From Fibrobacter intestinalis (GTDB taxonomy: Bacteria > Fibrobacterota > Fibrobacteria > Fibrobacterales > Fibrobacteraceae): a DNA stretch of 64,000 nucleotides. Below are positions 6,772 through 15,526 of the stretch, piece after piece (the first letter of the stretch is position 1; each line of letters starts with the position of its first letter). The notes beneath the pieces were generated by a model. It did not search any database. It was not told the DNA's origin and was given only the letters and a program-made list of their open reading frames with translations. The DNA is taken from positions 1 to 64,000 of the forward strand of contig NZ_FUWU01000005.1 in NCBI RefSeq assembly GCF_900167415.1, written 5' to 3'. The translations under genes were made by a program, and so were the position numbers.

Positions 6772-6900
6772 TACAAGGTTCCCTACATCACGACCCTCGC
6801 CGGTGCCTACAACACTGTCAAGGGAATCGCCGCCGCAAGGAACGGACATGGTGCTGTGAAGAGCCTCCAGGAATACCATGCGACCATTGAAGAGATTTAA

Positions 6901-7023
6901 CAGGAAGTCTCTGCAGGTATGGCTTGCAAGGCGAATGGCGTGTCAGAGAGTTCTCTGGCATGGCTGAGCCGGAGCCGCTGACGCCGTAGGCATCAATATC
7001 ACGCGACGATTGAAAAGGTGTAA
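6901..7023 (+). repeat. Family B repeat followed by a second carB 3' end
   Basis: Directly after the carB stop lies a family B copy (GCAAGGCGAATGGCGTG, hairpin TGTCAGAG-AGTT-CTCTGGCA, CTGAGCCGGAGCC, GACGCCGTAGGCATCAA). It is followed by codons for YHATIEKV and a stop at 7021-7023, a variant of the YHATIEEI that ended the gene at 6900. The last codons of carB are therefore present twice, one on each side of a repeat. Confidence 0.65.
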
Positions 7024-7140
7024 GCGCTGAAGGTCCCTGAGCCGTTTGTCGAACTAGCCGAACCGCTTTACCAAGGTCATTTTTAGAGGTGGTTTGGCTT
7101 TTACATTTAGCGAAATGAACAAATTCTATTTCCAAAATTC

Positions 7141-7168
7141 TTGACATTTTTTGGGATTTTTCTATTTT
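7141..7168 (+). promoter_or_regulatory. Promoter for the DUF2798-like gene
   Basis: TTGACA at 7141-7146 and TATTTT at 7163-7168 are 16 bases apart. A TATAAT at 7191-7196 without a matching -35 could be an alternative -10. Confidence 0.5.
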
Positions 7169-7264
7169 GCGAAGCACAATTTTCACTGCGTATAATAGTT
7201 CAGCGTGAAATCCACCGGGTTTTGCGCTTTATTTTTTGCGAAGCCCACAACAAAGAGGTCCACT

Positions 7265-7771
7265 ATGGATTTTTATATGAAGCTTCCGCGCAGAAAACGC
7301 GAATTCACTTTATTTTTATTCGTGCTTTCTTTGATTTCCATGAATATCATCGCGCCGCTGATCACTTGTTTTGAAGTGAATTTCAGTCTGCAAACTTGGG
7401 CGCATACGTTTCGGATTATGCCGATGCTTTGGCCGTGTGTGGTGGCGACGGTTTTGATAACTTATAAGCCCGCTGGATTTTTAACTCAAAAATTGACGGT
7501 ACGCGGCGACAGCTTTCGGGCCGAGGTAACGCTGAACATTCTTTGTACTGTATTTTTGATGTCCATCATTTTGACGGTTGTCGGTTCCTGGGTGGGCGCA
7601 CAGCAAATTTCGATGGATCCCATTTCTCGATTTTTTTACAAGTGGCCGCGCAATTTTGCGATTTCCTTGGCCGTAGAAATTTTTATTGCGCAGCCGATTG
7701 CGCGCCAAGTGATGTTTATGTTGCATAAGCATCTGGATGCGAGAAAAGCACTTTCGGCTTCAGCCGCTTGA
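7265..7771 (+). CDS. DUF2798-like membrane protein
   Basis: From MDFYMKLPRRKREF the protein has about four hydrophobic segments (LFLFVLSLISMNIIAPLIT, MLWPCVVATVLITY, LCTVFLMSIILTVVG, FAISLAVEIFIAQPIAR). The two-unit pattern with a basic start, a 'SxxM...' helix and a C-terminal 'EIF.AQPIAR' segment resembles DUF2798 inner-membrane proteins of unknown function. I chose the ATG at 7265 because AAAGAGG lies just upstream; an earlier in-frame start at 7205 would add residues with no such signal. It stands alone, convergent with the next gene. Confidence 0.65.
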   Translation: MDFYMKLPRRKREFTLFLFVLSLISMNIIAPLITCFEVNFSLQTWAHTFRIMPMLWPCVVATVLITYKPAGFLTQKLTVRGDSFRAEVTLNILCTVFLMSIILTVVGSWVGAQQISMDPISRFFYKWPRNFAISLAVEIFIAQPIARQVMFMLHKHLDARKALSASAA

Positions 7772-7772
7772 T

Positions 7773-9314
7773 TTACTTGAGTTTATTGCCCAGTAAATCA
7801 AAACGCATGCCATTCTTTTCGGCTATCACAGAATGGCCGTCAAAGCGGATTTTTTCTTTGTATTCCAAAACGCTTTTTTGCGAAATAATGCGATAACCAA
7901 TTGACGCGCTTTCTTGTGTGATATTCGCTTTCAATTCTGGTAGCGCAAGTACATAATTTGCAAGTACGGCGGAATCGCCTTCGAGTGTCAAACCGGAAAG
8001 AATGATCTTCTTGTTCGTTCCCACTTCTGCGTTTTCAAACTTGGCCGTAAGGGATCCCTTCAGAGTCACATTGTCGTCTTTACAAATCCCTTCTATGTTG
8101 GGCTCGCCAGAAATTACCGCATCGTCTGTGCCATCGTACTTCTTGTCTGCTGCGGTAAGGCCTGTTACGTTCAAAGTTATGGGCTTAATTGGAATATCAA
8201 GCGTATCGCTGACAAATGCATAGCCATTCTGGTTCAGCGCATAGACCTCGGAAAAATCAACTACCATCTTGTCTCCGATTTCTACCACGTTGAAAATTCC
8301 ATCGTAGTTCCGTTCATCCAATCCTTCCGGCATCAGCGCCATGCCGATACCTAAAACCTTGCCCGTGCAATATTCCTTTGCATACCAAACAGGCTTCACT
8401 CCCTTGACGACCGTTAAGTTGGCTTTCAAGAACGGAGTTGTTTCTCCTTCAGCAATCCCCCATGTTTTTTCAAAGTCAAAACCGACAAAAAAATCCTTCG
8501 CTTTCATGCCGCCATTATAATTATAGTCAAAGCATTTGACCGATGCGCTGTTTGTATCAATGAATCCAAGATTTGAACCTATCACCTTGTTTTCATAGCA
8601 GTCGGCGAAGGACATTCCGTACGAATTTTCGACAGAACCCGTGGCTTCGTTTACGCCGACAACGGTCCCCACATTATATTTGTATTTGTATGTACCTTGC
8701 AGCGAGCCTTCATTGATGGCGTAACTCGTTTTAACGGTTCCTTGATTCTTGCCGATGATGCCGCCGACGTTATAATTTTCGCCGATTTTACCAACAAAGT
8801 AGCAGTTCTCGATTGTCCCGCCAAACACTCCGGCAATGCCGCCAATGTAGGATTCTTCGGGTTTGTGACCCATATACAGGACTTTACCGGTAACATAAAC
8901 GTTTCGGATGATTCCCGAATCGCCTTGTCCGACAACGGCTCCCGTATAATAACCACCATTGACAAAAATGTCTTCAAGACCGAGGCTATCGACCAGCCCA
9001 TTCATGTCCCGCCCAAACAGGCCTTCAAAATTGTCGTTGAAAAGTTCCAAGTTCTTTATTTTGTGCCCCGCACCGTGGAATTCGCCCGAAAAATCGTTAA
9101 TAGGTGCAAAACCATGCCATTCGTCATCACTTTCGGGTGCGACGATGTCGGCTGTCAAACGGTATTTCGCATCCAATGCACAACCCTCGATTCCCACCTT
9201 GGTTAAATCTTCAAAGGATTTTACTTCGTATTCGCTCGCCTCATTCAACACGAGGTCACAGGCTGCATGTACTGCAAAAGGCAACACTAACAGTAACGGA
9301 AATAAATTTTTCAT
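7773..9314 (-). CDS. Secreted protein with GLUG repeats and a YDG domain
   Basis: The signal peptide KNLFPLLLVLPFAVHA is followed by a region of GLUG-type repeats (IGGIAGVFGGTIENCYFVG, VGGIIGKNQGTVKTSY), a beta-solenoid surface motif. A YDG-type domain follows (KKYDGTDDAVISGEP...), common in secreted adhesin-like proteins of Fibrobacter and Bacteroidota. The C-terminus (YRIISQKSVLEYKEKIRF...DLLGNKLK) resembles the short sorting or anchor-type tails of Fibrobacter secreted proteins. The ATG at 9314 has GGAG eight bases upstream; another ATG lies at 9320. Likely cell surface or extracellular; ligand unknown. Confidence 0.75.
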   Translation of the reverse strand: MKNLFPLLLVLPFAVHAACDLVLNEASEYEVKSFEDLTKVGIEGCALDAKYRLTADIVAPESDDEWHGFAPINDFSGEFHGAGHKIKNLELFNDNFEGLFGRDMNGLVDSLGLEDIFVNGGYYTGAVVGQGDSGIIRNVYVTGKVLYMGHKPEESYIGGIAGVFGGTIENCYFVGKIGENYNVGGIIGKNQGTVKTSYAINEGSLQGTYKYKYNVGTVVGVNEATGSVENSYGMSFADCYENKVIGSNLGFIDTNSASVKCFDYNYNGGMKAKDFFVGFDFEKTWGIAEGETTPFLKANLTVVKGVKPVWYAKEYCTGKVLGIGMALMPEGLDERNYDGIFNVVEIGDKMVVDFSEVYALNQNGYAFVSDTLDIPIKPITLNVTGLTAADKKYDGTDDAVISGEPNIEGICKDDNVTLKGSLTAKFENAEVGTNKKIILSGLTLEGDSAVLANYVLALPELKANITQESASIGYRIISQKSVLEYKEKIRFDGHSVIAEKNGMRFDLLGNKLK

Positions 9315-10212
9315 CGTCATTCTCCATATAAAATTTGCTTCCAAATGTAATTATTTTGCAAAAGTCGTCGGTGCTTGTGGTACGATGCGGCGTACAAATC
9401 GCACAAAACCGCAGTCAGCTTACGCCTAGAATACTGTGATCTCGCTGCTTTATAAAATGATGCAGTGCGCCTCGGTTAAATTTTAGGGGATTATATACAA
9501 AATTCCACCCGATTGGCTCGTAATCGATTTCTCCAAAGCTTTCAAAGTCCAGCGGAGTGAGCAGAAGAAATATTTGCTTTTGTTCTTACTGCGAAAAAGG
9601 ATTGCTTCGTTGCACTCGCAATGACGGGAAAAGATCCATTTCCAAGCGTGTGCATTGTCATTGCGAGGAGCAAAGCCCTATGAGTCTTGGGAACTTGTTC
9701 CCTTAGACGAATTGTCCCTTGCAGGGATACTTCAACTATGGAATCGGAGATTCCAAGTTTCAGGGATGCGCAGCCCCATCATAAATTGTAATTCGCTTCG
9801 TCTATGCGCTTTGGAATGTTCCCAAAGCCCATTTTGGCATCGTGCCGAATGCCAACCAGTGAAAAAAGCAAGCGATATAATGCCAACGGTCCGTCCGAGA
9901 ACCTCCTTTCGACATCTTCTGCAAGGAAAAATCATTCCTTTTTGAAAGCGACCGTCATTGCGAGCGTTAGCGCGGCAATCTTTTACGGAACAAGTCTCCA
10001 AGGCTCATGAGGCTTTGCACAATTCGTCTAAAGGAGCAAAGCTCCTAAGACTCATGAGGCGAGCATTTCACAATCTGCGAGAAGAAATTCACCGTGCGTC
10101 TCACTTTGAAAAAAATTTTAAGTGAGAGTATTTGGTGGAAGATTGTATATGATTTTCAAATTTTACTGTACATTTAAGCACTGAAAAGAGATGTTTTGCT
10201 ATATTTGCAGCA
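9315..10212. other. Intergenic repeat-rich region
   Basis: About 900 bases without a supported gene. It holds one full family D repeat (9671-9775), a partial inverted family D copy around 9990-10065 with hairpin GGAGC-AAA-GCTCC at 10033-10045, and several CATTGCGAG...GGCAATC-type dispersed repeats (about 9600, 9655, 9955). The last 70 bases are AT-rich and presumably contain the promoter of the helicase gene. Confidence 0.5.
9671..9775 (+). repeat. Family D repeat, dispersed copy
   Basis: ATGAGTCTTGGGAACTTGTT opens the motif, with hairpin GGGAAC-TT-GTTCCC at 9689-9702 and a second hairpin GGAATC-GGA-GATTCC. The same unit occurs three times in tandem at 24601-24894 and again near 40.8 and 41.2 kb. 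Confidence 0.7.
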
Positions 10213-13200
10213 ATGTCCGCGGATTCGATAAAACATTCCTTGTGGGGCGATAAGTGGAGAGCCGCTGTAGAGCAGTCTTTTCCGGTGTATTCGCGTTCTC
10301 AGGCTCGCGCTGCCGATATTAAAATTTCGGGCAGAACTGTTGAAGCGCGTATTGTCGATGGCTCGTGGAGTACGCAAAAAACGGTTCTTCTTCTTTCCCG
10401 CTTTTCGGAAGAGGAAGAATCGGCGTTGATGGATTCCTTCAAAAAAAATCCCCAGTTGGCAGAAGCGCTTGCGCATCATCTGGAACCGAAAGAAGCTTTG
10501 GAACTCGCCGAAGGCTCGGGAATAAAGCTTTTTCCCGAACGCGGGGTGAAGTTCTCGGTAAAATGCAGCTGTGGAATGCGGGGAATGTGCCATCACGCTT
10601 ACGCAGCGATTTACGGGGTAGGGAAAAAAGTGGACCGCGATCCGTTTATCCTTTTTAAAATTCGAGGGATGAATGTGGGAATGCTGGCGGAGCAGTGTAC
10701 GCAGGCTTCTTGGGAAGAAGATCTGCCTGTTTTGGAAGGCGCAGACTCGCTTCCGCTTTTTGCCGGTAAATTTACGCTGGTTCCAAAGGCGGGAGCAGAA
10801 GAAATTTCCGAAGTCCCGGAATACGAATCGGCGGATATTGTGGATGTTCGGAAAGCGGTTGTGCATCTGGTTTCGCCGAATGCTGTTTTCCATGCCGATT
10901 TTGTGGACGCTTACAGGGAATGCCTTTTGGAAATGTTCGCCAAAAATTTTGAACGCTATCCCGAGAAGTCGGTAGATTTGGCTGTTCCGGGAATTGTCCG
11001 TTATCGGGGCGGTTCTTGCTGGATGTTTGGGAATGTTCCGTTGGAATGGGCATTGGATGCCGTTTCGGTGGAAGGTTCTGTGGGGATGGAAAAAGCGGAT
11101 GTTTCTTTTCGGCTTTTGGATTATGCCCGAAGAACAGCTTTGGAAATTCTGCATCGGGGCGCCGTTTTTCCGAAGCCTTTTGCTATCGATAAAAAGGATG
11201 CTCAATTTTTTTGGCAGCCGATGGATTTTATTCCCGAAGTTCACGGGGCGATAGAACGTTTGCAGGCTTGGCTTCCGGCAAAATTTGTACGGAGCGATAT
11301 GGAACCGCCTCATTTGATGACGCAGAATGCGGCAGAGATGCTTGTGCTGGCGATACTGAATACGTATCTTCGTGTGGGTTCGGAAAAAATTTTCCGGGAT
11401 GAACGTTTGTACGCTTTTTTTGGCGATGTGACTTTGGCGTATTCCGGGAAAAACGATGGAATAGAAGAATTTGAAAAATGGCTTTCGGGTTATAATTTGC
11501 CGTATGCGCCGTATTTGCCGGTGATAAATGGGGTGGATGCCGGGTTTGGAAAAGTGGATGTGGATTTGGATTTTTTGGACAAATCGACCGGAGAAATCAA
11601 TTCCTATTCCAAATTGTGGATTCGCGATTTTCCTAGCGAAAAACGGGCCAGGATTTTGCGTTCTTTGCAGCCGTTGCAGAATTTTCTTCCGGGCTACGAC
11701 GATTACGTTTCGGCAAAGGCTATGGACAATATCCATTTGTCCGGTGAAAACCTGATTCGCTTTTTGAACGAGTCCGTTCCGCTTTTCCGCGCTTTGAATC
11801 TCGAAATGGATTTGCCACAAGGAATTGAACGTGTTGTCCGAGGAGTTCCGCATCCGCAAATCGTGCGCTCCGACGAAAAGAAACAGGCGGGATTTTGCCG
11901 ACTAGAAAATCTGTTGCAGATGAACTGGTCTTTGGAAATTGCCGGCAAATGGATGGACGGAAAAAAATTTTTGGAACTTTATGCGGAATCCAAGGATTTG
12001 CTGTATTACGAAGGCCAGTATTTTTATGTGCTTCCGGAAGATGTGAAAACGATAAAGGAAGGACTTCGCGACCGATTTAAAATTCCGGCGATCAAGGTTT
12101 TGCAGATTGCGCTTGCGGGTGAATTTGAAGGGCTTTCGGTAGATATTGCCCCTGAAGCGTTGGAAGAAATCCACAAGTTGAAGTCGGAAAACGAATCGGA
12201 CATTCCTGTCCCGCCGCAAATTCGGGCATCGCTTCGCCCTTACCAGAAACGCGGATTTGCTTGGATGCTTGGCAATTCCAAACTCGGATTTGGGAGCATC
12301 ATCGCCGACGATATGGGACTCGGAAAAACGTTGCAGGTGATTACGCTTTTGCAGCAGATGAAAAATGACGGCGCATTGGAAAACGAGAAGGCCATCGTCA
12401 TCGTTCCTACCGGACTTTTGCAAAACTGGAAAAAGGAACTTTCCAAATTTGCTCCAGAGTTGAATGTTCGGATTTATCACGGTTCCCATCGTCAGTTGGA
12501 GATGACGGATCAAGACGTTCTTGTGACGACTTATGGCGTTCTCCGATCGGACAAGGATAAATTGACAGAAAAGCGCTGGCAAGTCGCCGTGATTGACGAG
12601 GCGCAGAACATCAAGAATGCGGGGACTTCGCAGAGCAGGGTGGTGCGCTCTGTTTCGGCAAAGATTAAAATTGCGATGAGCGGAACGCCGGTGGAAAATC
12701 GCCTGTTGGAATTCTGGAGCATCATGGACTTTTGCAATCGCGGTTTTTTGGGAAGCGCAAAAGCCTTTCATGAAGAATTTGAATTTCCCATTCAGGGTCG
12801 CGGAAATAAACATCGGGCGGAGCTTTTCAAAAAAATTTCAGCACCGTTTTTGCTTCGCCGCCTGAAAACAGACAAGTCCATTATCGCCGACCTTCCCGAA
12901 AAATTGGAGCAGAACGACTGGGCGACCCTCTCTCCTGAGCAGGAGACGCTGTACAAAAAGACATTTGATGAGTGCATGTCGAAACTTGCCGATTTCGATG
13001 TGGAAAATGCCGAGGAAAAATTTGAACGTAGTGCCGCCGTGCTTCGGCTGATCGTCGCTTTGAAACAAATCTGCAATCACCCGGTGCAATATTTAAAAGA
13101 AGGAAAACCGGATCCTGCGCAGTCGGGTAAAATGCAGCTCTTTTTGGATATTGTCGGGGGAATTCTGGAGACGGACGAAAAGGTGCTCGTCTTTACGCAG

Positions 13201-13650
13201 TTTACGGAAATGGGCGAAATTTTACAGGATGTCCTCAAAAAGGAACTGAAAGCGGAATCTCTTTTCTATCACGGCGGATTGTCGGTTTCTGCGCGGGAAC
13301 AGATCATTTCTGAATTTGAAACCTCTCCGGAAAAAAGAATTTTGATTCTTTCTTTGAAAGCGGGCGGAACGGGATTGAATTTGACGGTCGCATCTCAAGT
13401 GATTCACTACGATTTGTGGTGGAATCCGGCTGTAGAAGCGCAGGCGACGGATCGCGCGTATCGCATTGGCCAAAACCGTCGCGTGGTCGTGCACCGCTTG
13501 ATTACGAAGGACACGTTTGAAGAAAAAATCAACGATATGCTCGAAAGCAAAAAGAAAATTTCCGAGATGACGGTGGCTTCGGGCGAAAACTGGATTACGA
13601 AACTCTCTGATGATGAACTTCGTCAGGTCTTCACTTTGGGAAAAAATTGA
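10213..13650 (+). CDS. SWIM zinc-finger SNF2-family helicase
   Basis: This 1145-residue DNA-dependent ATPase has a SWIM zinc finger (C118-S-C120...C126-H-H128), a long linker domain, then a SNF2 motor. Motor motifs are DDMGLGKT (Walker A, about 700), DEAQ (about 795), SGTPVENRL, LSLKAGGTGLN and the R-x-x-R-I-GQ of motif VI (AYRIGQNRRV), followed by the HRLITKDTFEEKI signature. Bacterial SNF2 proteins of this type (RapA/HepA or SWIM-SNF2 class) remodel protein-DNA complexes in transcription or repair. All motor residues look intact. The ATG at 10213 has little upstream ribosome-binding signal. It is monocistronic, with a hairpin after it. Confidence 0.9.
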   Translation: MSADSIKHSLWGDKWRAAVEQSFPVYSRSQARAADIKISGRTVEARIVDGSWSTQKTVLLLSRFSEEEESALMDSFKKNPQLAEALAHHLEPKEALELAEGSGIKLFPERGVKFSVKCSCGMRGMCHHAYAAIYGVGKKVDRDPFILFKIRGMNVGMLAEQCTQASWEEDLPVLEGADSLPLFAGKFTLVPKAGAEEISEVPEYESADIVDVRKAVVHLVSPNAVFHADFVDAYRECLLEMFAKNFERYPEKSVDLAVPGIVRYRGGSCWMFGNVPLEWALDAVSVEGSVGMEKADVSFRLLDYARRTALEILHRGAVFPKPFAIDKKDAQFFWQPMDFIPEVHGAIERLQAWLPAKFVRSDMEPPHLMTQNAAEMLVLAILNTYLRVGSEKIFRDERLYAFFGDVTLAYSGKNDGIEEFEKWLSGYNLPYAPYLPVINGVDAGFGKVDVDLDFLDKSTGEINSYSKLWIRDFPSEKRARILRSLQPLQNFLPGYDDYVSAKAMDNIHLSGENLIRFLNESVPLFRALNLEMDLPQGIERVVRGVPHPQIVRSDEKKQAGFCRLENLLQMNWSLEIAGKWMDGKKFLELYAESKDLLYYEGQYFYVLPEDVKTIKEGLRDRFKIPAIKVLQIALAGEFEGLSVDIAPEALEEIHKLKSENESDIPVPPQIRASLRPYQKRGFAWMLGNSKLGFGSIIADDMGLGKTLQVITLLQQMKNDGALENEKAIVIVPTGLLQNWKKELSKFAPELNVRIYHGSHRQLEMTDQDVLVTTYGVLRSDKDKLTEKRWQVAVIDEAQNIKNAGTSQSRVVRSVSAKIKIAMSGTPVENRLLEFWSIMDFCNRGFLGSAKAFHEEFEFPIQGRGNKHRAELFKKISAPFLLRRLKTDKSIIADLPEKLEQNDWATLSPEQETLYKKTFDECMSKLADFDVENAEEKFERSAAVLRLIVALKQICNHPVQYLKEGKPDPAQSGKMQLFLDIVGGILETDEKVLVFTQFTEMGEILQDVLKKELKAESLFYHGGLSVSAREQIISEFETSPEKRILILSLKAGGTGLNLTVASQVIHYDLWWNPAVEAQATDRAYRIGQNRRVVVHRLITKDTFEEKINDMLESKKKISEMTVASGENWITKLSDDELRQVFTLGKN

Positions 13651-13660
13651 TTTCTCTGAA

Positions 13661-13688
13661 AGCCCGCAAAATGGCGGCGGGATTCTTT
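13661..13688 (+). terminator. Likely terminator after the SNF2 gene
   Basis: CCCGC at 13663-13667 pairs with GCGGG at 13677-13681, followed by ATTCTTTT. The T-run is interrupted, so this is a moderate call. Confidence 0.45.
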
Positions 13689-13761
13689 TCTGAATACGGA
13701 ATGGTAACGGACACCTCGGAGAAATTTTTTAAATTGCGGAAAAATTAACTGAGGATGTTCC

Positions 13762-15297
13762 ATGATGACGATGGTCGTTTTTATTCTTTATTTGCTGCTG
13801 ATGCTCGGCGTGGGATTTTATTTTTCGAAAAAGGCGAATAGCTTGAATTCCTACTATCTCGGCAACCGAAACATGAACAAGTGGGTCGTGGCGATGTCCG
13901 CGCAGGCGTCCGACATGAGCGGCTGGCTTTTGATGGGGCTTCCCGGAGCCATTTACCTTTCGGGGCTTTCGGAGGCGTGGATTGGCGTGGGGCTCGCCAT
14001 CGGTACTTACATCAACTGGAAAATTGTCGGTCGTCGGCTGCGCAAGTACACCTATTTTTGCAACGATTCAATAACCTTGCCCGATTTTTTTGCCAATCGC
14101 TTCCGCGATAAGCGGGGAATTATCCGCGTAATTTCGGCTCTGTTTATTCTGGCATTTTTCCTGTTTTATACGACTTCCGGATTTGTCAGCTGCGGAAAAC
14201 TCTTCTCGACGATTTTCGGCTGGGAATATACGACCGCATTGCTCGTCGGCGTTGTCGTCGTGGTTTCTTACACCTTCTTGGGCGGTTTTCTGGCGGTCAG
14301 CTGGACGGATTTTGTGCAGGGCATTTTAATGCTCATCGCCGTGCTGATGATTCCCATCACGATTTGTACGCTAAACGATGGATTTGCTCCGACCATCGAC
14401 GCAATGAATAAGGTGAATCCCTATCTGATGAACATTTTTACGAATGCTTCGACTGGGAAAGCGATTACGGTGATTTCGCTCCTCTCTTCGCTTGCCTGGG
14501 GACTCGGCTATTTTGGAATGCCGCATATTTTAGTGCGCTTTATGTCGATTAAAAACCCCGACGAGATTACGCATTCTCGCCGCATTGCCATGACTTGGGT
14601 GATTTTGTCGCTCGGCGCATCCATTTTGATTGCGGTTTTTGGACGCTATTATCTGTTGCAGCATAACATCGCGCTGGATGACCCCGAAAAAGTCTTTATG
14701 GTCTTGGCGACAAATCTTTTCCCGACGGTGATTGCGGCGATCATTATGGCGGCGGTACTGGCAGCGATTATGAGTACGGCGGATTCGCAGCTTCTTGTTT
14801 CGGCTTCGGCATTTAGCAACGATCTTTATAAACGCCTGATTCACAAAAAGGCTTCGAACAAGGAATTGATGCTTGTGAGCCGAGCCATTGTGCTTGTGAT
14901 TGCGCTTGTCGCTGGATTTTTGGCTTATCAAGGACGACCGAACGCTTCTCACGGATTTTTAGACGTGGTGATGAGTCTGGTGAGTTTTGCCTGGGCGGGA
15001 TTCGGCGCCACATTCGGCCCCGTCGTTCTGCTCTCGCTCTTTTGGAAGCGGACGAATTTGCCCGGCGCGATTTGCGGAATGCTTTCGGGTGGAATCCTCG
15101 CCTTTGTCTGGAAGTTTTACCTTTCGGGCTTTGCGGATTCCTATGCGATATTCGGTCTTTACGAACTGGTCCCTGGTTTCGTCGTCAGCTTTGTGACGAT
15201 TGTCGTCGTGAGCCTTTGCACGCGGAAGCCTTCGGACGAAATCATCCGGGAATTCGAACAGGTCGATTCCAGCCGTTTGAGCGATTTGATCCATTGA
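13762..15297 (+). CDS. putP: Sodium/proline symporter PutP
   Basis: A 511-residue sodium:solute symporter with about 13 membrane helices. The N-terminal block YYLGNRNMNKWVVAMSAQAS and DMSGWLLMGLPGAIYLSGL match PutP closely, including the S-x-x-A-S-D-M-S-G-W stretch of the sodium and proline site. The IMSTADSQLLV segment of helix 8-9 is the family signature. It imports proline with sodium across the inner membrane. The ATG at 13762 follows GAGGATG; ATGATG gives a second possible start three bases on. It stands alone between the helicase and the metal-transport group. Confidence 0.9.
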   Translation: MMTMVVFILYLLLMLGVGFYFSKKANSLNSYYLGNRNMNKWVVAMSAQASDMSGWLLMGLPGAIYLSGLSEAWIGVGLAIGTYINWKIVGRRLRKYTYFCNDSITLPDFFANRFRDKRGIIRVISALFILAFFLFYTTSGFVSCGKLFSTIFGWEYTTALLVGVVVVVSYTFLGGFLAVSWTDFVQGILMLIAVLMIPITICTLNDGFAPTIDAMNKVNPYLMNIFTNASTGKAITVISLLSSLAWGLGYFGMPHILVRFMSIKNPDEITHSRRIAMTWVILSLGASILIAVFGRYYLLQHNIALDDPEKVFMVLATNLFPTVIAAIIMAAVLAAIMSTADSQLLVSASAFSNDLYKRLIHKKASNKELMLVSRAIVLVIALVAGFLAYQGRPNASHGFLDVVMSLVSFAWAGFGATFGPVVLLSLFWKRTNLPGAICGMLSGGILAFVWKFYLSGFADSYAIFGLYELVPGFVVSFVTIVVVSLCTRKPSDEIIREFEQVDSSRLSDLIH

Positions 15298-15526
15298 TGT
15301 TTTGAAATCGTGCGTTTTGGGGAAGCTTCGGAAAATCGGAAATGGGAAGCTTCCTATAAAAAAATCACAGGTCGTAAACATGGAGGGGAAAATTACCGGG
15401 CGAGCCCTGCCTTTGGCAGGTCGGCGATTTCCGGGCTACAGCTTCGCAAGGCTCAAAGGATCGCCTTGCTTTTGCACATCTGTTGGTAGCCTTTGATCGG
15501 TGCTGCGCTCTGGCCTTGGAACAATT

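Larger units (their letters stand above)
5104..6900 (+). pseudogene. carB: carB C-terminal half, broken by seven repeat insertions
   Basis: Carbamoyl-phosphate synthase large chain makes carbamoyl phosphate for pyrimidine and arginine synthesis. CarB pieces, in order, are: 5104-5130 (LETPAGVIV), 5233-5559 (QFGGQTPLNIA to GVTPDR), 5641-5670 ([10 protein letters not shown]), 5748-5873 (EADALSDG to PPVTITKE), 6003-6170 (NLATIKDY to VSKVCNTP, with the ATP-grasp EANPRASRT), 6247-6588 (EVLGLSDD to RDAIKDD, MGS domain), 6666-6692 (SAIRKAAIK) and 6772-6900 (YKVPYITT to EYHATIEEI, stop). Gaps of 76-129 bases hold palindromic repeats. About 50-55 codons are missing between VCNTP and EVLGL, and stops occur in several gaps, so this is not a working enzyme. 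No N-terminal half or carA is nearby. Codons end mainly in C or G, unlike neighbouring genes, as in highly expressed genes. The frame from 6334 to 6900 is still open across the last two insertions. Confidence 0.85.

Noticed and set aside
4880-7023. Interpretation of the carB gaps as introns or bypassed elements
   Set aside because: No intron boundary, ribozyme or conserved take-off codon pattern is seen; codons are lost at insertion 5 and a terminus is duplicated, which fits decay better.
10174-11859. 561-codon open frame antisense to the SNF2 helicase
   Set aside because: It mirrors the helicase, is rich in R, H, F and I in a shadow pattern, has no family motif and no ribosome-binding site.
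15298-15526. Gene between putP and the ZIP transporter
   Set aside because: Only hairpin-rich sequence (GCCTGCCTTTGGCAGG-type) and no supported frame.
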